Of a DNA stretch of 64,000 bases, positions 22,259-31,126 are shown piece by piece (within the stretch, counting starts at the first letter, position 1; the number at the start of each line of letters is the position of its first letter). The notes under the pieces are model-generated. The model was not told the DNA's origin and did not search any database. It saw nothing but the letters and a program-made list of their open reading frames with translations. The DNA is taken from the NCBI RefSeq assembly GCF_000186865.1, contig NW_008705566.1, positions 1,791,699 through 1,855,698 of the forward strand. The letters are read 5' to 3'. Position numbers and translations under genes: made by a program. This DNA comes from Aureococcus anophagefferens (lineage: Eukaryota; Sar; Pelagophyceae; Pelagomonadales; Pelagomonadaceae).

Positions 22259-23117
22259 CTACCCGGGCTCGCGCAGGTGGATCGCCGCGAGCGCCCGCCA
22301 CTGGGCCTGGAGCTCGCCGTCGCCGTTGCCGTGGACGGCGCACGGCGTCGTGCCGTGGCGCGCGTTGCGGAGCGCCGGGCGGCCGTCGGACCCCGGCGCC
22401 CACGCGAGTTCGCCGTCTCCGAGAGTGCCGACGCCGCCGAGGCACTGCCATCTGGAGCACGCGGAGTCGACGCGCGCGCGGACCGGGTCGCGGAGGTAAT
22501 ACAGCGTCGCCAGCAGCTGGTCGTCGTCGCGCGCGGACGCGCGCGCCACGAGCGCCTTGAGCGCCCGCGCGCGCCCGACGAAGCAGCCCGAGTTGACGAA
22601 GCGGTACGGCGAGGCGCAGGGCGGGTAGCGGTCCGCGAGCGAGGGGTCGGGCCAGCACGTCGGCTCGCCCGCGAAGAGCACGTCGACGCCGTCGTCGAGG
22701 AGGTTGGAAGGGAGCGGCGCGTTCCAGAAGACATCGTAGGCGTCCGTGAAAACGACGATCGCAATATTTCGGCACGGTCTTCAGCCAGCGCCGCAGGAGC
22801 ACCCACTTGAAGCCGCCGCAGAAGCGCTCGTCGAGCGTCGGCCCCCGCCAGGGCTCGCCCGCGCCCAGGACGACGGGCTCGGGCAGTCCGTGGAGTTCGG
22901 CGGAGCGCAGGTAGACGTCCAGCAACGACGCGTCCGTCGCGACGGTGACGACGTAGGTCTTCGGTGGCGGCTGCGGCGGCTGGGCTGCGGGCTGCCCCAG
23001 GGTTTGCGGCGGCGGCTGCGGCGGCTGGGCTGCATGCTCCAACGATTCCGGCGGTGGTTGCGATGCGTCGTGAGCTGCAGGCTGCTTCGACTGCTTGCGG
23101 ATGTGGCGCGGCGCCAT
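22259..23117 (-). CDS. PLOD-like glycosyltransferase, with one-base frameshift
   Basis: The sequence resembles the glycosyltransferase domain of procollagen lysyl hydroxylases (PLOD/LH3). The N-terminal leader is Pro/Gln-rich with a tandem motif AAQPPQPPPQ. Then come TYVVTVATDASLLDVYLRSA, FCGGFKWVLLRRWLKTVP, and in another frame AIVVFTDAYDVFWNAPLP (DxD), LFAGEPTCWPDPSLADRYPP and FVNSGCFVGRARALKALV. The frame changes at an AAA run (TTT at 22767-22769 on the plus strand). Removing one base makes 859 nt into 858, giving a 285-residue protein, so it is an assembly error or a recent inactivation. No spliceable intron fits. I saw no signal peptide. Confidence 0.7.
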
Positions 23118-23274
23118 TGCTAGTCGGAGACGGCCATGCTTCCTATCGAGAGCGGCGTTCAACGAAGGAACCTGCCTTCAACATGAACATAACCACTGCC
23201 CCCCCGGAGAGAGAATGCTCGATTAAATCGAACGCAGTTACGAAAACGCGCGCGGCCGAGCGAGCGCGCATCCA

Positions 23275-24392
23275 TCAGACGAGGTTCCGCACGCGCGCCG
23301 TGACGTACCTGCGAGACGCGACGCGTTCGGACAAAGTGCGAGAAAAGACGCGCGCCGCGACGGACTTCATGGACGTGTGGGCGTGGTGGCCGTGGATGCA
23401 GGCCGCGGCGTTCGCGTACTCGAGCGCCTCGGCGCTCGGTTTCCGCCACTCGAAGGCGCTCGCCGCGAGCTCGGGAGCCGGCGCCGCGAGGTACGCGCGG
23501 ATGAGATCCTCCGGCGGCCAGGCGCGGGCGCGGCAGTGCGCCTCGATGCGCCCGCCGGGCGCGTCCGCTACGTCCGGCGCCTCCGCCTCGTCGCGCCACG
23601 CGCGGAGCGCGTCGAGCGCGTCGCGGCCGTCGCGGCGGCACGCCCCGAGGAACGCGACCGCGGCCCGGGGCCCCGCGAGGGGCACGCCGTCGTCGAGGTC
23701 CGTGCCGCAGCAGAGGCCCAGCGCGACGACGTCGCGCCGCGACCAGGGCCGGTCCGAGACGCGGTGGATCCGCGCGTCGCCGCTCTCGACGCCCGACACG
23801 GAAGCCCGGCGGACGACGCACCGCGCGCCGTCTGCGAGCGGGGGGGGGGGAGGGTTCATCGTTCGACGTATGCTCGGACGCCGCGGTCTCGCAGAGGAAC
23901 GCGTCGCCGTCCTCCGTGAAGACGCCGTCGACGAGCCCCGCGGCGTCGAGCGCCGCGCACGTCGCCTCGGCCTCGCCGGCCGCGAAGACGACGGGCGTCC
24001 CCAAGGCGCGGAGCACGGCGACGCAGGCGGCGCCCCGCGCGTCGAGGGCCGCGCGCGCGTCCAAACTCCCGTCCGACGGGTCGCCGCCGCCGCGCCACCG
24101 CTTCCGCGGGTCGCGCGCGCCGTCGACGACGACGACGAGCCGCGCGCCGAGGCGGAGGAAGAACGTCGCGCGGCTGTAGGCGAGGAAGAGGTGCGGGTGC
24201 TTGTGCTGGGCCTTGAGCAGGGGCGACGACGCCGCCTGCACGAGCCAGAGCGACAGGTCCACGGCGAAGACCTTGCCCCGCAGGTCGCGCTCGGGCTTCA
24301 CCTAGATCAGAGGTTGTGTTTCGACGACGATTCGGGGGAATCTGTGTTACCATGCGGCCGTCGTAGAGGGGCCAGAGGCCGTTGACGCCCAT
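23275..24392 (-). CDS. Rad2/XPG-family structure-specific nuclease, three exons
   Basis: Exons 24351-24392, 23893-24301 and 23275-23831 sum to 1,008 nt (335 residues). It starts with the family N terminus MGVNGLWPLYDGRM and continues GKVFAVDLSLWLVQAAS with an active-site Asp, FFLRLGARLVVVVDGARDP, VFAAGEAEATCAALDAAGLV and VDGVFTEDGDAFLYGARCV (I-region acidic residues), then a GLCCGTDLDDGVPLAG helix-turn region. The order matches GEN1/FEN1-type nucleases acting on branched DNA. It is short for GEN1 and has no PIP box, so the subtype is open. Intron 1 (49 bp) is GT-AG. Intron 2 (61 bp) must be GC-AG to restore FLYGARC. Confidence 0.78.
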
Positions 24393-24547
24393 GAATTTCA
24401 CGGCGCGACGGGCTTGTGAGAGCGGCGACGCGTTGAGGATTGGCACGGCTCGGAGGGGGAACGATCTCGCTGTGGTTAAATCTCGGCGATCATCACACAT
24501 CTCCCTCAGGCTTTCCCCATAAGACCTCCCTGGCCTCGAGGAGAGTA

Positions 24548-25240
24548 TTACGGATGCGACTCTGATTGCTCATTGATGATCGCGAGCGACTCGATGGCAC
24601 CCTCGTGGCCCTTGGCAGCCGCGCGCGAGAACCAGCGTTTGGCTTCGTCAAGATCGAACTCCATTCCTTCCAGATCTGGATCGGCATAGAGGAGCCCGAG
24701 GCTGTCTGCGGCGCTTGTCATGCCTTGTGCGGCCGCGAGCTTATAGTACTTGATCGCGAGGCCAAATTCCTTTTCGCGTGTGAAGTATAATCCCAGGTTG
24801 CTCTGCGCGATCGCGGAGCCCCGGTCCGCGGAGATCTGAAACGGCCGCCTCCCCTTCTTCTTGTCCAGCTTGACTCCCTTTCCCTCCATGTACAACTTTC
24901 CAAGATTCGTGAATGCCTCATCGCATCCGAGCTCCACTGCACGCTTGTAAATCTTCGCGGCCTTCTTATCGCTTTTCTTGAGGCCGTACATCCCGTCGTG
25001 GTACGCCTGCCCCAAGTGCGCGACCGCCTCCGGGACCTCGTTTTCGACGTGGCGACGGATCGCTGCGAGGCTATCCGCATGGGTCAGCAGGGGCGGCGAG
25101 TGACACAGAGGACACGGCGCCTCGAAGGAGATTTTGTCATCGCATGACACGCAGATCTGGCGGCAGCAACAGTTTCGAATCCTTGGCAACGACGAATTGA
25201 CGTCCCAGGCCTCGAGGCAGATCGGGCACCGCGACCCCAT
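24548..25240 (-). CDS. RING-type finger plus Sel1-repeat protein
   Basis: 230 residues. A Cys-rich finger spans about residues 5-48 (CPICLEAWDV, CCCRQICVSCDDK, CPLCHSPP). Three Sel1-like repeats follow: AVAHLGQAYHDGMYGLKKSD, AFTNLGKLYMEGKGVKLDKK and AQSNLGLYFTREKEFGLAIK, plus a partial fourth. Such proteins may be ubiquitin ligases or adaptors. Base composition is visibly less GC-rich than in the flanking genes. From general knowledge, RING/MYND-Sel1 genes form large families in pelagophytes. It lies beside a minisatellite tract. Confidence 0.72.
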   Translation of the reverse strand: MGSRCPICLEAWDVNSSLPRIRNCCCRQICVSCDDKISFEAPCPLCHSPPLLTHADSLAAIRRHVENEVPEAVAHLGQAYHDGMYGLKKSDKKAAKIYKRAVELGCDEAFTNLGKLYMEGKGVKLDKKKGRRPFQISADRGSAIAQSNLGLYFTREKEFGLAIKYYKLAAAQGMTSAADSLGLLYADPDLEGMEFDLDEAKRWFSRAAAKGHEGAIESLAIINEQSESHP

Positions 25241-25283
25241 CCGCGTCTAGTGAAGGTCAGGCATCAGAGACCCAGAGACTAGA

Positions 25284-25334
25284 GACCTGGGCATCGAGCA
25301 TCAGACCTGGGTTTCAGACTAAGAGAGACCTGGG
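25284..25334. repeat. Minisatellite tract A (GACCTGGG units, 20-23 bp spacing)
   Basis: GACCTGGG occurs at 25284, 25304 and 25327 within degenerate units such as CAGACCTGGGTTTCAGACT. The last copy forms a hairpin with CCCAGG (25329-25347). Tract B at 25916 has the same unit and spacing. Confidence 0.7.
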
Positions 25335-25443
25335 ATTGAAACCCAGGCCCTCGAATTACGAAAAAAACCTAGAAGTCGCCCAGGGCGTGGTCCAGGTCGC
25401 CGGCGGTGGGCCACAGGTGGACCACAATCACCTCCATCACCTT

Positions 25444-25470
25444 CAGCAGCAGCAGCAGCAGCAGCAGCGT

Positions 25471-25533
<63 letters not shown>

Positions 25534-25549
25534 GCGCGCGCGCGCGCGG
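25444..25549. repeat. Compound microsatellite (CAG)n(CGT)n(CGC)n(CG)n
   Basis: About 8 CAG units, 5 CGT units, 16 or more CGC units and then a CG run, all contiguous. The changeovers are single-base steps. The surrounding 25350-25910 shows no convincing gene. Confidence 0.9.
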
Positions 25550-25915
25550 GCATTCGAACCTACAATCAGACACAGAACGGCATAGGGAAGGCCATTTTAG
25601 CTCAGTGGGTGAAACTGTGACGGTAATAGACGGGATCCCGAAATCGAGTGGGCGCGCGCGCAGCCCGCAGCCGCAGTGATCGACCGAATGTACTCCGCCA
25701 AAAGGATGGGGCAGCGCCGGCGCAACTCACTGGCGTGCTCCAGTGCACTTCCTTGGCCCGGGATGGGCCCCGATAGCGGTTCTGGCGGCGTCGGGGCAGC
25801 CCAGACGTCGCATGCGCACTCCTGCGGACAAACGGGTTGGGGCATCCTGTCGTCAAGCGGCAAACATATCTGTAATTTATATAGGGGGGATAATAAAAAA
25901 AATGGACCTCCAAAA

Positions 25916-25984
25916 GACCTGGGTTTCATACTCAAAAAGACCTGGAAAAGCATCAAACCTGGGAATCAGACCAAAAGACCTGGG
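25916..25984. repeat. Minisatellite tract B (GACCTGGG units)
   Basis: Units start at 25916, 25939, about 25957 and 25977, spaced 18-23 bp, with the same core AGACCTGGGTTT as tract A 600 bp away. The last unit overlaps the 3' end of the MYND gene and encodes its final residues (QVLNPGLLV). Confidence 0.7.
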
Positions 25985-26436
25985 TTTAAAACCTGAGCAT
26001 CGGACTTCACTATCCGCGTCGTCTCCGGCTCCTCCGGGTTCGCCTCGCGCCGCGCCCGGGCGGCCTCGTGCTCCGCCGCGATGCGCGCGCGGACCTCGTC
26101 GGCGTGCGACCGCGGCGCGGGGCCGTAGACGATCTCCTCCGGCGGCGGGGGCGTCGGGGCCTCCGCGCGCGCCGCCTCCGCCGCGCGCTCGTCCCGGATC
26201 TTCTTGCACGCCTTTCGGTGGCCGCGGTCGCGCCAATCGATTCTTTGACAGTCCGTCGAACAGTACTGCGTCGTGCCGCAAGGACAATTGAGCTTGGCCT
26301 TCTCTCCGCAGATGGTGCAGGTCAAACGGAGCCTCAGGGCCTTCGCCCGGGCCTTGACCTTTTCGAATTCGCGTTGTTTGGTCCTCCAGGCCGGCTCGGG
26401 GGCGTCGTCTCCGTCGCTCGTTTTGACCTCCTCCAT
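25966..26436 (-). CDS. MYND-type zinc finger protein
   Basis: 156 residues with a charged N-terminal helix and then a MYND finger at about residues 39-78: CTICGEKAKLNCPCGTTQYC, STDCQRIDWRDRGHRKAC. The spacing CxxC-CxC-CxxxC-HxxxC is as in zf-MYND, which usually binds Pro-rich peptides. The C-terminal half is Pro/Ala/Glu-rich. The last nine residues are encoded by a minisatellite unit, so the natural C terminus may have been altered by repeat expansion. Similar small MYND genes are common in this algal group (general knowledge). Confidence 0.72.
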   Translation of the reverse strand: MEEVKTSDGDDAPEPAWRTKQREFEKVKARAKALRLRLTCTICGEKAKLNCPCGTTQYCSTDCQRIDWRDRGHRKACKKIRDERAAEAARAEAPTPPPPEEIVYGPAPRSHADEVRARIAAEHEAARARREANPEEPETTRIVKSDAQVLNPGLLV

Positions 26437-26595
26437 GCTCCTCTCCCCTCAGACCTCCGGGTTGTGGCGACTCGCTCGAAATCGGCGAATCGGGCCGCGC
26501 CGACATGCGTGACGCGTCGGGCACCCGACGGCCTCGACGCCCAGCGAGAACCCCCCCAAAGAGAACCCACGACGCCTTAGAACACCCAACTCACG

Positions 26596-29500
26596 TCACA
26601 CGACGGCGACCTTCGCGGGGAAGTGGGCCGCGTCGACGGCGGCCACGGTGCCGATGACCGCGGCGCGCGCGCAGCCGACGCGGCGGATCGCCGCGAGGGC
26701 CGCGTCGGCGCGGTCCGCGGGCACCGTCGCCAGCAGCCCCCCCGCGGTCTGGGGGTCGAAGAGGAGCGCGTAGGCCGCCGCGTCGAGCTCGACGGCCTCG
26801 CCGTGGTTCTCGACGGCGCGCTTCGCGCGGAGGTTCTCGTCCTGGAGGCTCGAGAAGACGCCGTCCCGCGCCAGGCGCTTCGCGCCGGCGAAGACGGGCG
26901 TCGCCGCCAGCGAGAGCTCCACGCGCGCGCCGCCCGACGCGCGGCACATCTCCGCCAGATGCCCGAGGAGCCCGAAGCCCGTGACGTCCGTGCAGGACGT
27001 GCAGCCGTGCTCCTTGAGCTCCGTCGCCGCCGCGCGGTTGCTCTGGGTCATGGACGCGAGGCACTCGCGGACCTCGGCGGCCCGCGACAGCGCGCGCATG
27101 TCGCCCGCGAAGACCGCGCCCGTGCCGAGCGGCTTCGTGAGGATCAGCGCGTCGCCCGCGACCATGCCCTCCTTGGACAGGAAGGCCGCGCCGCCGTCCG
27201 GCACGCCGTTGACGGCGAAGCCCAGCCCGAGCTCCGCGCCCTCGCACGTGTGGCCGCCGACCAAAGTGCAGCCCGCGGCGTCCAGCGCGACGCGCGCGCC
27301 GGACATGAGCTGGAAGAGCGTGTCCTCGACGCACCGGTTCGACCCGTAGGGCACGACGACGAGCGCCAGCGCCGACGCGGGCAGCGCGCCCATGGCGTCG
27401 CAGTCCGAGAGCGCGTGGTTCGCGGCGATCTGCCCAAAGACGTAGGGGTCCGACACGAACGACCGGAAGAAGTCGACGGTATGGACGACCTGGGTCCGCT
27501 GGTCCTTCTCGGGGCCGTAGGCGACGACGGCGCCGTCGTCGGGCGCGTCGACGCCGACGACGACGTCGCAGGGCGGCGGCGTGCCGTTGTCGAAGGTCAG
27601 CGACTTCGGCAGGTTCGCCAGCGCGCGCGTGAGCGCGGACGCGCCGACCTTGGCGCCGCAGCCGCCGCAGCGCATGGGCGCCGCCTTGAGCACGGCGAGC
27701 GCGTCGCCGCCGGCCTTCGTCGCCGCCGCGAAGGGCGGGAAGTCGCCGTCCCGCTCCGAGAGGTCGGGCAGCCCCTTCGTGTACTGCCACATCCACTTGC
27801 GGTCGATCCAGTCCTTGAGGTCCCAGAGCCAGGGCGCCTCGATGGCGAGGCCGCCCCGCGACGCGACGGCGGCGCCGTCGCCCGTGCCCAGCAAGCCGAG
27901 GAACGACGTCTGGGGCACGTGCGCGAGCGTCGGCGACCCGCAGACGTCCGCGACGAGGTTCGCGTAGAGCGCCATGCCCGCCATGACGGCGAAGACGCCG
28001 GCCTTGGGCCGCGGGTGGCCGTCGACGGACGCGCAGTCGCCCGCGGCGTAGACGCGCGTCGACGCGCGCGTCCCCGCGACGTCGCCCGCGAGGCCGCACC
28101 GCTGGTACTCGTCGACCCTCAAAAACCCGTCCGCGTCGACGCCGAAGCCCGACGCCCCGAGCCAGGGCGCCGCCGCGGCCTGCGTGCACCAGACGCACTC
28201 GTCGAAGGGCACGGTCGTCGCGGCGCCGTTTTTCAAGCGGCACGCGAGCCCGGCCTTGCCGCCGGCCGCCGCCGGGACGGCCTCGAGGGCCTCGTGGCCG
28301 TAGAGGACGTGCACGCCGGCCCGGTCCAGCGCCCGGGCCATGAGCGCCCGCACGCCCGGCGCGTGGCTCCGGAGCAGCTCCGCGCTCCGCGCGACGAGCG
28401 CGAAGCGCGCGAAGGTATCCGGGTCCTTGCCGAGCGCCTCGAGCTCCCGGCGCACGCGCGCGACCATGGCCAGGGCCAGCTCGACGCCGCCGGCGCCGCC
28501 GCCGACGACGACGAGGTCGTAGGGCGCCCTGTCGAGGGTCCAGCCCGCCATCTTCTCGAGCAGGCCGTCCCACTTCTCGGAGAACGTCGCGATGGGCTTG
28601 ACGGGCGTGAGCAGCGCCGACGACGACGACGACGCGCCCTTGGGCGCGATGCCGACGTTGATGGAGAGCACGTCGTAGGGGATGCGCGGCCGCGCCGCGT
28701 CCTTGAGGACGAGCTCCTTGGCGTCCACGTCGACGCGCGTGACCTCGCCGTCGATCAACCGGCACCGCGCGAAGCGCGCGAGCGCGTTGAGGTCGATGTG
28801 GCACTCGTCGCGGTCGTAAAACCCGGCGACGTGGCCCGGGAGCATGCCGCTGTAGGGCGTCTCCACGTCGCGGGTCACCAGAGTCAACCGGACGCCCTCG
28901 AGCGGCTCCATGCCCAGCCTGTGTGCAAATCAACCAGTGAGCTGGGACGTCGGGGCCAAACTTCAGAAATCTCTAGCTCGGTCACATCGAAGTCGATTCG
29001 GCTGATTTTTGGACGAATCGATTGCTCTCAGGGAGTTCTCGAAGCACAGCTGAAGAGTCTGGTCCGAACCGTTCGATTACGCGCACATTGAAGTCGAGTT
29101 GAAGATTTGATTTCCACACAGTGCCGAGCATGCGCAGCACGTGCACGTGGCTGTGGCCGCCGCCGATCAGGACGAGGTCCGTCAGCTCCGGCGACGCGTC
29201 GGCCTTCATGCGCTTCTCCATCATGTCCGCGCGCGCCTCGGCCTCGCTCTTCGCGGCGATCTGGCGCTGCGTCCGCACGTGCTCGAGCGGGTGGAGCCGG
29301 TAGATCGCGTCCGCGTCGCCGGGGAACTCGCGCTCGGCCTCGAGCACCTCGAAGCGCCGGTCCCGCTCGATGGACAACAGGAAGAGCAGCTCGCCGAAGC
29401 GCCGGCAGCGCGCCCCGACCTCGTACGAGGGGAGCGGGTTCGTCGCCTGGGCTTCCGCCTCGGCGGTGATGGCGAGCGCGGCGAGGTCCCGTTGCACGCC

Positions 29501-29608
29501 GACGTACGCCGCGACGCTCACGCCGCGCTTCTTCGCGAGGCGTCTCAGCAGCAGGTAGGCGCCGGCGGCGACGCCGCCCGCGTAGTAGAGCTTTTTCCTC
29601 GACTCCAT
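26596..29608 (-). CDS. selD: NADH dehydrogenase-like/selenide water dikinase fusion (SelD), two exons
   Basis: Exons 29130-29608 and 26596-28918 give 933 residues. An N-terminal hydrophobic segment (YYAGGVAAGAYLLLRRL) and a helical part precede a pyridine-nucleotide-disulfide oxidoreductase domain: DLVLIGGGHSHVHVLRML, TPYSGMLPGHVAGFYDRDEC, VVVGGGAGGVELALAM and VYAAGDCA. The SelD half starts near residue 520 with PMRCGGCGAKVGASALTRAL, where the catalytic Cys replaces the Sec of animal SPS2, then GVDAPDDGAVV, VHTVDFFRSFVSDPYVFGQI and ALSDCDAMGA. SelD makes selenophosphate from selenide and ATP for selenocysteine synthesis. The oxidoreductase may supply reduced selenium. The fusion is known in bacteria and algae. 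The intron is an introner. The gene is divergent from the BASS gene (145 bp between start codons). Confidence 0.93.
28919..29129 (-). mobile_element. Introner intron of the SelD fusion (211 bp, GC-AG)
   Basis: Read on the minus strand: GCTCGGCA (target copy 1), left arm CTGTGTGGAAATCAA, inside, right arm TTGATTTGCACACAG, then GCTGGGCA (target copy 2, one mismatch). The arms are 15-bp inverted repeats with one mismatch. Splicing CGCAT|GCTCGG...CACACAG|GCTGGGC restores RMLGMEPLEG, the expected family sequence. A GT donor inside the left arm would also keep frame but insert four residues. Confidence 0.88.
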
Positions 29609-29752
29609 GGCGATTTTGCAACGCGGGAGGACGTCCCGGACCAGGAGGCGGCAATGATGCTGCTCGGATTGAAGTCGGCGACTCAGCAGCGAGTTGCTGT
29701 CGGCTAAAAACAGCCTCCGCGCCTCGTCGCAGTACGAAAAAGCCCGCCGGCC

Positions 29753-30976
29753 ATGCGGTCCGCAGCCCTCGTCGTCGCGCTTTCCGCCGGGAGCCATGCC
29801 TTCGTGACGCCGTCGGTGCGCCTCGGTGCGCCGTCGCTGCAGCGCGTCGCCGCGGCGCGCCCGACCATGCTGGCCACCCCCCTGCGCCGCGCCCAGCGGT
29901 CCCGGGCCCTCGCCGCGTCCATCCCCGCCGAGGCCGACGCGCCGAAAGCGACGCTCTTCGAGACCTACACGAAGGTGTCGAGCGCTTTGACGAACCTCTT
30001 CCCCGTGTGGACCGTGCTCTTCACGGGGTGGGCGCTCGCGGACCCGGCGGCGTTCGCGTGGCTGACGACGCAGTACTTCACGGCGGGCCTCGCCGTGCTC
30101 ATGCTGTCCATGGGCATCACGCTGTCGCCCAAGGACTTCGCGCGCGTGGCGACGCGGCCCAACGCGGTGCTCCTCAACTTCGCGCTCTGCTACGGCATGA
30201 TGCCCGTGCTCGGCTTGGGGCTGGGCAAGCTCTGGGGCCTGGACCCGGCCATGGTCGCGGGCATGGTCCTCGTCGGGAGCATCAACGGCGGCCAGGCGTC
30301 GAACCTGTGCACCTTCATCGCCAAGGGCAACGTCGCGCTGTCCGTGCTCATGACGACGGCGACGACGATCGGCGCGATCTTCATGACGCCCTTCCTCTGC
30401 AAGGCGTTCCTGGGGACGGTCGTGCCCGTCGACGCCCGGGGCATCGTCGTCTCCACGCTCCAGGTCGTCCTGGCGCCCATCGTGCTCGGCATGACGCTCA
30501 ACGCGAAGGCGCCGAAGCTCGTGAGCGCGATCAAGCCGGCGACGCCCGTCGTCGGCGTCGTGTCGACGTGCCTGCTCGTGGCCGCGGCCGTGGGCCAGGT
30601 CGCCGAGCCCATCCTCGACGCGGGCCTGTCGCTCCAGGTGCCCGTCATGCTCATCCACCTCGTCGGCGGCGTCGTCGGCTACTGGCTCTCGCGGCTCCTG
30701 GGCTTCGGCGAGACGACGAGCCGGACCATGGCCATCGAGACGTCCATGAAGTCGTCGGCCTTTGGGTTCCTCCTGGCCAAGCTCCACTTCGGCGACTTCG
30801 CCTGCCGCGTGCCGTCGGCCGTGTCCGTCGTCTGGATGGCGCTCACGGGCTCGTCCATGGCCGTCGCGTGGCGCTTCATGAAGGTCAACCCCCCCAAGTT
30901 CGACCGCAACGTCCGCGAGCGCTTCGAGAAGGTCGACGTCATCTCCATCGTCAAGCGGACGCTCGGCAAGAAGTAG
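29753..30976 (+). CDS. Plastid BASS-family (bile acid:Na+ symporter-like) transporter
   Basis: 407 residues. The N-terminal signal peptide ends at GSHAFVTP, an ASAF-like plastid import site, followed by a transit-like Arg/Ser/Ala stretch to about residue 60. Nine or ten membrane segments follow, including FTAGLAVLMLSMGITLSPKD, ALCYGMMPVLGLGLGKLWG, GSINGGQASNLCTFIAKGNV (the conserved SBF GxxxxNxxT-type crossover) and ETSMKSSAFGFLLAKLHFGD. Plant plastid BASS proteins carry pyruvate, glycolate or 2-keto acids with Na+. The substrate cannot be told here. It is head to head with the SelD fusion. Confidence 0.88.
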   Translation: MRSAALVVALSAGSHAFVTPSVRLGAPSLQRVAAARPTMLATPLRRAQRSRALAASIPAEADAPKATLFETYTKVSSALTNLFPVWTVLFTGWALADPAAFAWLTTQYFTAGLAVLMLSMGITLSPKDFARVATRPNAVLLNFALCYGMMPVLGLGLGKLWGLDPAMVAGMVLVGSINGGQASNLCTFIAKGNVALSVLMTTATTIGAIFMTPFLCKAFLGTVVPVDARGIVVSTLQVVLAPIVLGMTLNAKAPKLVSAIKPATPVVGVVSTCLLVAAAVGQVAEPILDAGLSLQVPVMLIHLVGGVVGYWLSRLLGFGETTSRTMAIETSMKSSAFGFLLAKLHFGDFACRVPSAVSVVWMALTGSSMAVAWRFMKVNPPKFDRNVRERFEKVDVISIVKRTLGKK

Positions 30977-31126
30977 GCCGCCAAGAAAAAAACGACCGTC
31001 ACGGAAATCGAGCGGAAATCGGGCCGCCCGCCGCCTCGAGCGGCGCGCCGCCCCCCCGTCCCGTCCCCCCGCGCCGCCCCCCGCGTCCCCTCGGAGTAAC
31101 ACGACAATTCGGCTGTCCCGGAGAAG

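Noticed and set aside
25551..25625. tRNA-like boxes (TTAGCTCAGTGGG on plus, GGTTCGAATGC on minus)
   Set aside because: The A- and B-box-like words are on opposite strands, and neither can be folded into a cloverleaf with paired arms.
26596..28900. A selenocysteine codon in SelD
   Set aside because: The catalytic position is TGC (Cys) in RCGGCGAKVG, and no in-frame TGA interrupts the gene.
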